A stretch of DNA of 64,000 bases from Metallyticus violacea (Eukaryota > Arthropoda > Insecta > Mantodea > Metallyticidae). The position numbers and the translations under genes were made by a program. The notes beneath the pieces were generated by a model, which made no database searches, was not told the origin of the DNA, and was given only the letters and a program-made list of their open reading frames with translations. The stretch lies in NCBI GenBank assembly GCA_030762175.1, contig CM060834.1, positions 27,477,501 to 27,541,500 on the forward strand, written 5' to 3'. Positions 46,481 to 56,593 of this stretch are shown piece after piece (positions within the stretch are counted from its first letter, which is position 1; the number at the start of each line of letters is the position of its first letter).

Positions 46481-48283
46481 CAATACTTACATTTTATGTA
46501 TTAGTTTATGTGCATTTTCAGACACTATGGAATATCGACCTTAATAACACAAACCATTGGCAATACCTTCGTGAGTATTTCATGAAGTAAAAATACTTTA
46601 TTTGACTCGTGTTACAGTTCTGATCACTCCACGTAACTTTAAATTGAATCACATACGTTTTCCTCGTATACAAGTTTCTCTGTTCCAGCTTATTTCACTC
46701 TGCCAAATAATATACAAACGGTGAATAGATTCACATCAGCAAGTGTTTGACGATAATGCGCTTCTTATCTACTCTCACCTAAACATGCATCTCCCCTCGG
46801 TTAGTGTGCTTTGTTGCCACGTTTCGTTCTATATCGATTGAATTTAACTCGTTAAAATTAATACTTAACCTCATTCATGTGTAGATATTTCCTCCTCGAT
46901 ACTCCCAAATGTGGAAGATTGGTAATGTAACCCCCTACATTCAAGTCAACAAACTGAGATATACGGATATGTTGCAACCATGTCTGGGACTGCATGTGGA
47001 GTTGATCTGTAACTGCCAAAGTAAAGCTAGCAAATGTTTGTTGAAGGAACGCAATAGCCCTCTTGTGTTCTGTTATGCCTATCACTTGTTTATTAAACAC
47101 TTCACTTAGTATATGCCATGCTTTTGGCACCGAATGCATGGTTCCCACAGGTTTCTCAAAGTTCTAGTCTAAAATGCAAAATTGACGCTCTGTCTTTTGA
47201 GTGCATATAGTATTGGAGCATTGCAGTGATTGACCGTCCGAATTCTTCGATTTTTGAGTTTCAAAATACTGATCGTACTGCCAGGTTCTTTCATTTTCTT
47301 GAAAAGAGATTCTTTGATAAACTTTGTTTTATTAGTGATAAAGCTAATGACACCAGAACTTGAGGGAAATGCTATATTCGATTTTCTGTGTTTTCTGGCA
47401 TGGAGTTATTTTCCGAATTAAAATTTCCTTTGTTTTGGTGACTGTTGATTAAATTTGGTTTGTGTGTGTGATGGATTCCAAGAGCTTTGGACAAAACATC
47501 TTTATGCCTAATAAAGACAATTTTGTATTAACTTTATTTTTGAGGCACCTTCAAGCAGAAAAAAGCAACATAAATGCATAATATCTGTGATCAAATGTAC
47601 CTTGTGTAAGGGAAGCTCCATCATCTAGTTATAGAGATTCAACATGTCACCTAAATATTCACACACCTGTAGAATGTGGTAGTGTTAAATATGGCATTAT
47701 ATCTCAAAGAAATTGGTTCAAAATCCGGTTAATACATGTTTTTCTTTCTTTTCGTGTTACAAAATGCTTCAAACAAATAATGAAAAACATGCCCGTCTAT
47801 GCTTTCATATAAGATATGTTTTGAGAAGCTGTTCAGTATTTAATTACAGAATTACTTAAAATAGCTACATTCACAGCTCCTAATAATTATAATTGAGACT
47901 TTACGCTCATATAATAACGCAAGCGCAAAGGGGGCATCCAGCACGTGATGTTCTGCAATGCGTATGATCGTTAAGACGAGTTGGTGTGCAATTATTCTTA
48001 ATTAACAGTCGTACAAAAAAGGAGTGAAATCTCTGAAAATACACATTAGAGTAAAAGGCAGCAAAGGATGAGGAAACATCAGATATAAATAGAAAAAACC
48101 AAACAATTAGCGCGGAGCTATAATAAGTAGCTTTTAATCAAATTATAATTTAAATTTAAGATCCCTCAAATAATTATTAATATTTTTTTAGTTCTAAACG
48201 GGAAGCTACCAACGTATTTTGGTCACTGGTCATGGAAAATTTAAATCTTATTGAAAGATTGCAAGTAAATTATACAATATCTA
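46481..48283. other. Non-coding stretch
   Basis: Nothing recognised. Opposing open frames at 46858-47148 (minus, 96 codons) and 46909-47109 have no motif I know. Confidence 0.35.
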
Positions 48284-48576
48284 TTCTGGTGGTGTAGTAA
48301 CCATACTTGTCCCCTAAACCCAAGATCGAGGGTTCGATCCCGGCTAGGACCGATGGATTTTTTGGGGTGTAAGATTCCTAAGTATAGTTTCCTTCAAAAG
48401 GGAAGTAAATCCGGATCCCGTGTCGTACATTGACGGCAGATAAAAGAACCTCAAGCCTGAAAGTGAAAGAAGAGGCCTCGAGCAAAATGTTTCGGCCGTT
48501 TCGCGCCCTGATTTGAATGGGACGCTGATGACCTGAGATGTTAAAGAGCGACCGTAAATAAAACAAACAAACAAAT
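48284..48576 (+). mobile_element. SINE-2 reference copy
   Basis: Head-first copy. TCTGGTGGTGTAGTAACCAT (A-box region) and GAGGGTTCGATCCCGGCTAG (B box, near 48329-48348) make a clear tRNA-like promoter. The body has GGACCGATGGATTTTTTGGG, GGGAAGTAAATCCGGATCCC, GAACCTCAAGCCTGAAAGTG and GGGACGCTGATGACCTGAGA, and the 3' end is AAATAAAACAAACAAACAAA. ATACAAT-like sequence occurs on both sides and may be a short target duplication. The two minus-strand open frames inside (48344-48580) are by-products. Confidence 0.9.
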
Positions 48577-48651
48577 ACAATGGTATAGTCTGGTAGTGGG
48601 GGAACAGAAGTTTGTAAATTAGATTATTTTCATATTTTGGGCGCTTATTTT

Positions 48652-48930
48652 TTAAATCGTGTTTAATGCCCGTTTTACTACTAAAGCATCACAGGCGGTG
48701 GACACTGGTGATACATGAGATGAAATGATAAATTGGGAAAGGATTTATTTTTAAGGAAGGAAACGTTCCAGGGCTAAGTTTAGGGTACCTCCCCGGCATT
48801 TGCCGTTTATGAAGACTGAGGAAAACCTGGAAAAACCTCAGTCAGGGAGGACGGTCCTGGCAGGATTCGAACCCTAGACCTCCCGCTCAAGATCCCGCAT
48901 CTTAATAACCTCGGTCACTCGTGGCGGTAT
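48652..48930 (-). mobile_element. SINE-1 copy, near-complete
   Basis: Tail GTGTTTAATGCCCGTTTTAC, ACAGGCGGTGGACACTGGTG, GATGAAATGATAAATTGGGA, GGAAACGTTCCAGGGCTAAG, GGTACCTCCCCGGCATTTGC, CCTCAGTCAGGGAGGACGG, B box complement AGGATTCGAACCCTAG (48873-48888), then CCTCGGTCACTCGTGGCGG at the head. It lies 75 bp from the SINE-2 copy, in opposite orientation. Confidence 0.92.
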
Positions 48931-49734
48931 GCTACGAGAGATATATGTGTCTTCAAATGCATGGTGATTATGCTGAAAAATAGTTCCGTTTCATATTTTA
49001 GGAACAACAAATACTGCACAACCTTATATGAATTAGAATTCTAGACTAGAACGATAGGTAAAAGAAGTAGAAATGCAATTTCAAATAGGAGTGACTGGCT
49101 TAAACTTATATGAAGATATCAAAAATAAAATTTTCCAGTTGAATGAAAGTATTAAAGAACGGCAGATTTATAAATGTTGGAAGATTGAACATTACATTTC
49201 AATCTTGAACCACATTAGGTACTAATGGTTTATTTTGCGACGGCTTAGGAGTTTTTAAGTTTTGAAAAAGCAATTCACTTTAGACAAATTCTTTGAAACC
49301 GAATATCTAACATTACGAGGTTTCCAGTGGTTGCAAATCAAAATATTTTCGATGTTTGAGGTTAGACTGTCATATGCTTTATATCAATTCAGTGCTAAAA
49401 CTTCCCGTGATGTGAAGAACATTTGCAACAAAAAAAAAAAATACATATGTATCCAATTCTGAGAAGAAACCTTGAAGCATGTCATCATCAGTCTAAGCAT
49501 AGCCGTTCACTGACTTTTAATTAAAATGTTAGCGTGTGCAATTAGAGAGATGTTGGAAGGTTATTTAAAGTGAGTGGCGTGACTAGAGAATTGCAAGTTG
49601 AAAGAATACATGTCTAATTAAACAGTAACAGCTACCGAAAAACTTAATAACTTTGTCAAGTGCTCATTTTTAATGCTTCGAAGTGGCAAGCGAAACAATT
49701 GTGGATAAAGAATGCAATGTTGAATACTAGATTA
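48931..49734. other. Non-coding stretch
   Basis: Nothing recognised. Confidence 0.4.
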
Positions 49735-50149
49735 CAATTTGTTTCAATTCCTGCAACATAGCTGAGCTAAATTCTCTTGTGGAAGAGCAACAGTCGCAGG
49801 GGACTAGGTCTGGCGAGCAGGTAGGTTGCGGTCGAGAAATGCATTTAATAGTAACGCTGTTTGAGTAGGTACATGGACGTGGTGAAGCACTCGATTCCCC
49901 TAACGCTACATTTTGGGACTTTTGCGCCGAATATCCTCCCTCAGACGTCTCAGAATGCTGTAGTGAAACTTGCTGTTGATGGCCTGGTCATTCATGGCAC
50001 ACATCCCAAAGAATGTGCCATCGAAAGTCTTGGAGATGCTGGGCTTTCCCATTTCGAAGACTGTTGTTTCATCTCCTAGACCCATTTCTCGTCCTCAGTG
50101 ATGACCAGAAGGTCGACTAACCCCGAGCAAGCGGGCGAAGTTCCTGATG
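49735..50149 (-). pseudogene. Mariner transposase fragment (fourth lineage)
   Basis: On the minus strand from about 50110 downward, frames read D-L-L-V-I-T-E-D-E-K-W-V (first Asp region, diverged), K-Q-Q-S-S-K-W-E-S-P-A-S-P-R, then A-I-N-S-K-F-H-Y-S-I-L-R-R-L-R-E-D-I-R-R, then V-L-H-H-V-H-V-P-T-Q-T-A-L-L-L (second motif; HDNA has become HVHV) and S-P-D-L-V-P-C-D (third Asp kept). The KQQSSxW and LRRLREDIRRKxP blocks point to a mariner lineage distinct from the others here. The fragment stops exactly at the left end of the Tc1 element at 50150. Confidence 0.78.
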
Positions 50150-51809
50150 TACAGCTGTGACACTAATTCTGGAAACTTTTTGTAATAGTTTTAACATTTT
50201 TAAATCTTATAACATTTATAAAGATTGTGTTGTACTAAATCAACAGACGGCGTTTTTATTTTGTCTATAATGTTCCAATATCATATTTCATTATCTTTAA
50301 GAAATGTGAAACGTGCTACATTGTGTATAGATATCAGAAACAAGTTTAAATATCATTAAGTAACTTCAATGATTCCATCTTAGTGCAGCAGCAATATACT
50401 TGTTGTGTAATTATGGTATTTTTAATCAACAGAGATCTTGTGTTCGATTGTTGTATTCTCTCAGTACCTATGTCAGGTGTGATCATCATTGTTGTACAGC
50501 AGTTGACAACTTTTATGAAGTGTCTTTCAGAGTAAATTGAAAACTGGTCCTGTAATCTGAAATAATGGCTCCTAAGACAAAACCCGCTGATTGGTCACCA
50601 GTTAATACTTCGCACAGAAGGCTATTCCTATGTAGAAATGGCGAAAACTTTGGATAGTGGCGTTAAAGAATCAGGCTTTAAGAAAGTTTGCAAATAGTAC
50701 GGAGTAACTGGGAGCATGAGAATGTCTCCAAGCAAACATGGCAGCAAACCAAAACTAACTGCTCAAGATTGCAGAAAACCTACCGCCTTTCTCTACAAAG
50801 ATGCCGACTTACGGCAAAAGATATAAATACCATCTTGATATCATCTGTGTTATGTGTCTCTGAACGAACAATCTGATAAAAACTTTGCGAATGGCCTGCG
50901 AGGAGGACCCCAAGAAAGAATTCTTACCTCAACCAAAAGTAGAGGCAAAAGCGTGTGCAGTAAGTTTTAGCACACAGGGATTGGACGCAAGAAGACTGGA
51001 GTAGTAATTTAGAGCGATGAAACGAAGATCAACGTCTTTGTAAATGATGGACATCATGTTTGTGCGTCGCCGAGCAGGTGAGGACATGATACATGAGTGC
51101 ATCACCGCCACTAGGTTCGGGCACCTAGCAGTGTTAGAGAGCAACATTAATGCCAAAAATGCCAAGAAGAGGTCTCAGACTAATGCCTACTACTTGTGAT
51201 TTGTTTGCGGGTGACAGTCAGCGGTGCATCTTCCACCAGAATGGCGCAAATTATCATACCTCTCGGATGAATCAGAAATGGTTCAGGGATCGTCATGTTA
51301 CTCTCCCCGCTTGGACAGGGAACAGTCCTTACCTCAACCTAATTGTAAACTTGTGGTCAAGACTGAAAGTTTAGGTGTCGTCGAAATCACAGCAACAAGG
51401 GGAAACTGCTAGAGGTCATCTACCAATCGTGGCTTAGAACAAAGAAGTTCTCTAATATTTGGTGAACTCAATGCCACGAAGAATCGAGGCAGTAATTGAA
51501 TCAAAAGGATATCCAACAATATACTAACACAAAGTAGTTAAATTAATGCACATGAATGTGCCCAAATGTAACGTTTACAGATGTTTTGATAAGCAGTAAT
51601 TGTAAATTAGTTTCCTGTTCTTGTAGCATTGAACATAAGATATGTTCGTCTAGTTTTCCTGAGAATATGACTACAATAAAAGCGCAAATTTCAATTAAAA
51701 TCAATTAAATTCAAAATTTCAAAATTTCAAAAATTCAATTAAAATCAAAAGCTTAATGTAATGTTTAACAAAATTCTCTAAAGTGTCCAGAATTAATGCC
51801 ACTAGTGTA
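50150..51809 (+). mobile_element. Tc1-like element, complete length
   Basis: TA dinucleotides at 50150-50151 and 51808-51809 flank 1656 bp. The left terminus is CAGCTGTGACACTAATTCTG; the right terminus in reverse complement is CACTAGTGGCATTAATTCTG. The termini match at about 15 of 20 positions and share the inner ATTCTGGA. TA duplication and a gene for an IS630/Tc1 transposase define the class. Confidence 0.9.
50564..51527 (+). pseudogene. Tc1-like transposase, inactive
   Basis: The start Met-Ala-Pro-Lys-Thr-Lys is at 50564. Reading across frames, the order is a paired-like N-terminal domain (I-V-R-S-N-W-E-H-E-N-V, R-C-R-L-T-A-K-D-I), then first catalytic motif SDETKINVF (Asp kept), then FHQNGANYHTS (second motif, normally QDGA; Asp replaced by Asn), then T-G-N-S-P-Y-L-N-L-I-V-N-L-W-S-R-L-K (normally SPDLNPIENLW; catalytic Glu replaced by Val), ending P-R-R-I-E-A-V-I-E-S-K-G-Y-P-T-I-Y and stop at 51527. 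Several frameshifts break it, so two of the three DD34E residues and the frame are lost. The length is normal for Tc1 (about 320-340 codons). Confidence 0.9.
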
Positions 51810-52470
51810 TTTCAGCATGACTGGTGTTCTAATTTGAAGACCTTAATAAAATCACAACACTGCCCATGCTTGTGATAACACAGCTTCCGATGTTCACAGA
51901 ATGACGCCATTTTGCATAATGAGTAATAAAACCCACAACTCACGCACACCCGTCTCCGCTCTGTTTTTGTGGTACAGGCTAGTCTTGACATTTTTTGCTA
52001 ACATCTCCCTAATTAGCTCTGTCCACTGAATGAATCTTTGCTACCACTAGAATACGATTAATTGCCAAGAATGTTATGGATAGCTGTATTTAATTGTCTA
52101 TTTGTTGATTTTAATTTTATTGCCAAGTTCCCCATTGTATCTCGGAAAATTTAAAAATATTTTATAACTACAAAATGTGGATGATATTTTTTTTTTAAGG
52201 TAACATATACAAAATGAAACCCAAAAGATATGCTGATTCAAGCTGCTACAGGAAATTTCTTGAAGAAAAAATTCGCATGAATGCTAACTCAAGATAACCG
52301 AAATGTATTTCTGAATTTTTTCAACAGCTGTTTGTTAGCACTCACCTTATTTGAAAATCTCATGAGATAGTAGTATGAGACCTTCTAAGTTATGTTTAAG
52401 AAAATATTACTTCTTCTACAAGGTGATTCAAAATAACTGCGACAAACTAACTATATGTGAATAGGGGACC
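51810..52470. other. Non-coding stretch
   Basis: Nothing recognised. If the Tc1 element interrupted the mariner ending at 50149, the rest of that mariner should resume here on the minus strand; I cannot recognise it. Confidence 0.35.
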
Positions 52471-53732
52471 TACGAGGGTAGGTCATAAGTTTCCTACCTA
52501 TGCGATAAGGATTATCGCCTTTGCAAAATCTTTATCAGGTGTCATACCTTATCTGTTAAGTATATAATTGCAGCTCTAATTTCCGCTCCGCTGTGTTCAG
52601 TTGTTCAGATATAGTTCCATAAAGAAGGCTTTGTGCAGAAGATTGTGACATGTTCAAAATGAACTTTCCAGCTGTTATTAAGTTCTTCACAATAGAAGAA
52701 CTTAATCCAATTGAAATTAAACAGCGATTGGACGGTGTATATAAGGGAAGCATCCCCCTCATATTGCACCGTAAAAAGAATGGGCCAAACCTTTTCGAAT
52801 GGGTCGAGAAAGCATTACAGACGAAGAGCTTGTAGGTAGGCCCTTGGAGGTGCTCACTCCTGAAAACGTCGTTCTTGTGGAAACAGAAATTATGGAAGAC
52901 CGGCGGCTCAAAATTGCAGATATGTCCATCGAATTATTCAGGAACACTTAAATATGAATAAGACTAGTGGAAGATGTTTGCCTGAACTTCTTTCCTCAGT
53001 CCAAAAGCAGCAACGATTCATCTGTTGTCAGGCATTTTCGGAGCTCTGTCGTGCTAACGAGAGAGAAGTTCTGCAAACCATAGTTACAGGAGATGAAACT
53101 GTGGTCCTCTACCATAATCTCTTGTCCAAAAGAGAGTCAATGGAGTGGCAGGCGTAAACCTGGACGAAGCACCGCCTCTAAAGGCCAAGGTCACTCAGTC
53201 AACCAAAAAGATCATTGTCACAATCTTTTGGGACTGTGAAGGAACACTCTTCATTGTTTTCAAGGAGAAGAACACCGCAGTAAATGGGGAGTACTATGCT
53301 GGCCTACTGCACAGACTACGTGCTTCCATCAAAGAGAAAAGCTCAGTGGTTGTGTGCGCCTTCTTCACGACAATGCTGCTGTGCAACAGTTCTTGTTGCA
53401 AAGGAAGTTGTGAATAAATGTGGCTTCAAGGAGATCGACCATCCGCCTTATAGCCCAGATCTAGCTCCCAGTGACTATTTCTCTTCTCAAAACTCAAGAA
53501 GGACCTTCGCGGAAGGAAATTTAAATGTGACGTAGAAGTGGTGGATGCTGTTTATGCACATTTTGCAGACAAGATTTCTGATTATTTTTTTTTGGGGGGG
53601 GTGAAATGTTATTTCAAAGATTTGAGAAGTGCATTGCAATAAAGGGTAACTATATTGATAAGTGAAATATCGTTGTTGTCTTTCTCTAACCTAGAAAATG
53701 GTTAGGCCCGAAACTTATGAACCTACCCTCTA
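52471..53732 (+). mobile_element. Mariner element, full length (fifth lineage, copy 1)
   Basis: TA at 52471-52472 and 53731-53732 flank 1258 bp. The left terminus is CGAGGGTAGGTCATAAGTTT; the right terminus in reverse complement is GAGGGTAGGTTCATAAGTTT. The inverted termini extend for about 25 bp. The sister copy lies at 55092-56375 in reverse orientation. Confidence 0.93.
52650..53665 (+). pseudogene. Mariner transposase, frameshifted
   Basis: Starts M-F-K-M-N-F-P-A-V-I-K-F-F-T-I-E-E-L at 52650. Across frames the order continues R-P-L-E-V-L-T-P-E-N-V, then R-R-L-K-I-A-D-M-S-I-E-L, then VTGDETVVLYH (first Asp intact), T-I-F-W-D-C-E-G-T-L-F-I, then V-N-G-E-Y-Y-A-G-L-L-H-R-L, LLHDNAAVQQF (second Asp intact), then H-P-P-Y-S-P-D-L-A-P-S-D-Y-F (third Asp intact), ending K-C-I-A-I-K-G-N-Y-I-D-K and stop at 53663-53665. 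The DD34D triad is preserved at residue level, but at least three frameshifts and an early stop prevent expression. There is a G-run near 53594-53600 at one lesion. It is the least decayed mariner here. Confidence 0.9.
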
Positions 53733-53939
53733 TGTCCGTAAATGCATGGTTTGGGTCCTGTGGGGCGTCAAGGAACAATAACATTCGGATAGGTAGTGGT
53801 AGGCGTTCGTTCTACATTCTGTCAAGAAATCTCCACCTCAAGAACATCATCGTGCATTTAAATATAGCAGAGGTTCGGTTTTCGCACAAAGCATGCATGC
53901 ATCGGTAGTACAGAGACTGGCGCACAAGGTTGAAGACTT
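53733..53939. other. Non-coding spacer
   Basis: Short stretch with an open frame (53717-53908) that has no recognised motif. Confidence 0.35.
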
Positions 53940-54110
53940 GTGGTTTATGCGAAGTATTTCACACGCCGCATGTATCTGTGCCATAAGGCGTCTTGGGATG
54001 GCATCGTGAACTTGCACAACATTCGTGTTTGGGAGGAAGAAAATCCTGACTCACAGTAATCAACATAAGTTCAGTGTTAATAAGAGCTCGGGGAGGAGGA
54101 GCAGGAGAAA
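53940..54110 (+). pseudogene. Fragment of another DDE (IS630-like) transposase
   Basis: The plus strand at about 53990-54060 reads S-W-D-G-I-V-N-L-H-N-I-R-V-W-E-E-E-N-P-D-S, then after a one-base shift H-S-N-Q-H-K-F-S-V-N. A segment of the form DG(I/F).N.HN.H.W..ENPH followed by ..(Q/H)..FS(V/I)NVW is found in a set of IS630-superfamily transposase-like proteins abundant in insect genomes. Only this segment is preserved, with no termini. I am not certain of the family. Confidence 0.45.
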
Positions 54111-55089
54111 GGTCTTATCACATGGAAGTCTTTGACCTTATGCGCCAATCTCTGCACCACTGGGGGTTGACAATTCGAACCCCTTTTGCAGTTAAATGGA
54201 AGTAGGTGGAATTTTTTTCACAAAATTTGGGACTCGTGATAATTTGACGCCCCATAGCGCCCAAACATGAGTCTCAACTTGAAAAGTGCTCAGCTGCCGT
54301 TCACACAACATGCTAAGCTTTGTTATTTTGAATCACTCTGTGTAAAATATTTTTATATTCTATTAGAATGGTGTAAGCTACAGTATAATGCATAGTTCAT
54401 TAAATTCTTTGTTTATCTACAACGTAACTCAGTGAACCTTCTTAAAAACTACTTGCCAATCAGCAGCGGCTAGTAGATGCCTGTTTACCATGCAGAGTGA
54501 CTCCGAGAAAATGTCTGATGTGGCTCTAAACCCATTTTGGCGTTAAGATGATGGGCAACTGCTGCTTGCGCAATATCGGTCAATCAGGCGGGAGTCGTTG
54601 ATGTGTCCCTAATGACTTCCCGCCCCCCTTTCTATCGGCAAAACGACGTTGTAATTGATGCATATGCATGAAAATCTGCGAGCAGCTCTGAAATAGAAAT
54701 TGTTTAGCCCCCCCCCCCTCCTGTCACACCAGAACATTGCAAAACAGACCATCTCTTAATAATCTTCAACTGATATTTGACAAAAATAATTAAATATCGA
54801 TGCAGATACTTATGTATATGTTTTTATTAAATGCAATTCGACTGACACCTGGTGTCAGTGAATAATAATGAAAATTTAATGGTTGTTTACAGCAAAATAC
54901 CTAAAAAGAAACAGGACTTTTTAATGAAGCATTTAAAAGTTTGTTGAAAGAAACGTAAAACGCTATTTGTGGCTCGTGCATGATGGAATACCATCAGGTT
55001 TTACTCGTGATTCTATGTCAGATATTCTCAAATAGTTGCTAAGGTAGAGAAGGAATGAGATCCCGACCTGTTCGTTCACTTAACGTCAA
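54111..55089. other. Non-coding stretch
   Basis: A GC-richer patch at 54460-54740 with C-runs (CCCCCCCCC near 54708); no gene recognised. Confidence 0.4.
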
Positions 55090-56377
55090 TACGAGGGCAA
55101 GTCCACAAGTTTCCGGCCTAACCATTTTCTAGGTATGACAAAGACACAAATTATATTTTACTCTTTAATATAATTACTCTTTATTGCACTACGCTTCTCA
55201 CATTTTTGAAATAACATTTCAATCCACCCCGACAAAAAAATAGTCAGAAGTCTTGTCTGCAAAATGGGCTTAAACAGCCTCCACCACTTCTTCGTTACTC
55301 TTAAATTTCCTTCCTCGAAGGTCCTTCTTGAGTTTGAGAAGAGTAAATAGTCACTAGAAGCTAGATCTGGCCTGTAGGATGGTTGGTCGATCTCCTTGAA
55401 GCCACATTTCTTCACAGCTTTCTTTGCAACAAGAACTGTGTGCACAGGCACGTTGCCGTGAAAGCGCACACCACCACTCAGCTTTCCTCGCCTTTTCTCT
55501 TTGATGGAAGCACGTAGTCTGTGCAGTAAACCAGCATAGTACTCCCCATTTACTGTGGTGTTCCTCTCCTTGAAGTCAATGAAGAGGAATACTCTTCACA
55601 GTCCCAAAAGATTGTGGCCATGGTCTTCTTGGTTGACTGAGTGGCCTTGGCCTTTAGGCAGTGCTTTGCTGGGTTTACGCTACTACATTGATTCTCTTTT
55701 GGACAAGGGATCATAGTAAATAACCATAGTTTCATATCCTGTAACAATGGTTGAAGTACTTCTCTCTCGTTGCCACGGCAGAGATCCAAAAATGCCTGAC
55801 AACAGATGACTCGTAGCTGCTTTTGGATTGAAGAAAGAAGACTAGACACCCATCTTGCACTAACCATATTCATGTTTAAATGTTCATGAATAATTCGAAG
55901 GGTTGTTGTTTTAGAAAGTTTCAAGCTTGCTGCTATTTCTGTAACTTTGAGTCGCCAGTCTTCCATAATTTCTCCTTCCACAAGAGCGACGTTTACAGGA
56001 GTGAGCACCTCCAAAGGACGACCTGTACCCTCTTCGGCTTCAATGCTTTCTCGATCCATTCGGAAAATGTGTGGTCATTCTTTTACTGCAGAATATGAGG
56101 GGGATGCTTACCCATATAACACGTCCAATTGCCGTTTATTTGCATTTCGAGTAAGTCCTCCTTTTGTGAAGAAGTTAATAACAACTCGATACTCAATTCT
56201 GAACATGTCACATTCTTCTGCACATAGCCTTCTTTATGCAACTATATCTTAACAACTGAACACAGCGGAGCAGAAGTTACAGCTGCAATTATTTGCTTAA
56301 AAATAAAGTATGACACCAGATAAAGATTTTGTGAAGGCAATAATCCCTATCTGGGAGACCAGAAACTTTATGGACAT
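55090..56377 (-). mobile_element. Mariner element (fifth lineage, copy 2)
   Basis: TA at 55090-55091, then CGAGGGCAAGTCCACAAGTT, which corresponds to the 3' terminus of the sister copy at 53732. At the right, CCAGAAACTTTATGGAC ends near 56375 and is the 5' terminus, but its outermost bases (expected CTACCCTC) are replaced by the start of a (CTA)n array. Length about 1285 bp. Orientation is opposite to copy 1, with about 1.36 kb between them. Confidence 0.9.
55158..56206 (-). pseudogene. Mariner transposase, frameshifted and catalytically dead
   Basis: Starts M-F-R-I-E-Y-R-V-V-I-N-F-F-T at 56206, colinear with copy 1. The longest open part (56059-55550) has G-R-P-L-E-V-L-T-P-V-N-V-A-L-V-E, then L-K-V-T-E-I-A-A-S-L-K-L-S-K-T (helix-turn-helix 2) and M-V-S-A-R-W-V. 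The first catalytic motif reads VTGYETMV (Asp to Tyr). The second reads FHGNVPVHT (HDNA with Asp to Gly). The third, Y-R-P-D-L-A-S-S-D-Y, keeps its Asp. The end E-K-R-S-A-I-K-S-N-Y-I-K-E matches the sister C-terminus. It is more decayed than copy 1. Confidence 0.9.
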
Positions 56378-56379
56378 TA

Positions 56380-56382
56380 TTT

Positions 56383-56466
<84 letters not shown>

Positions 56467-56474
56467 CACTACCA

Positions 56475-56515
<41 letters not shown>

Positions 56516-56516
56516 G

Positions 56517-56560
<44 letters not shown>

Positions 56561-56593
56561 GCTACTGCTACTGCTACTGCTACTGCTACTACT
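56380..56593. repeat. (CTA)n microsatellite with hexamer variants
   Basis: About 70 trinucleotide units. It is pure CTA at first, with CCA interruptions at about 56463-56480, then CTA again, single CTG changes, and a final block of alternating CTG-CTA (about 56558-56587). The long poly-Leu and poly-Ser open frames across it on either strand are artefacts. Confidence 0.97.

Noticed and set aside
46858..47148. 96-codon minus-strand open frame as a gene
   Set aside because: No recognised motif, an opposing open frame over the same bases, and no splice support.
48284..48360. A genuine tRNA gene
   Set aside because: A and B boxes are present, but the sequence continues into the dispersed SINE-2 body with no closed acceptor stem. 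The same applies to SINE-1 heads.
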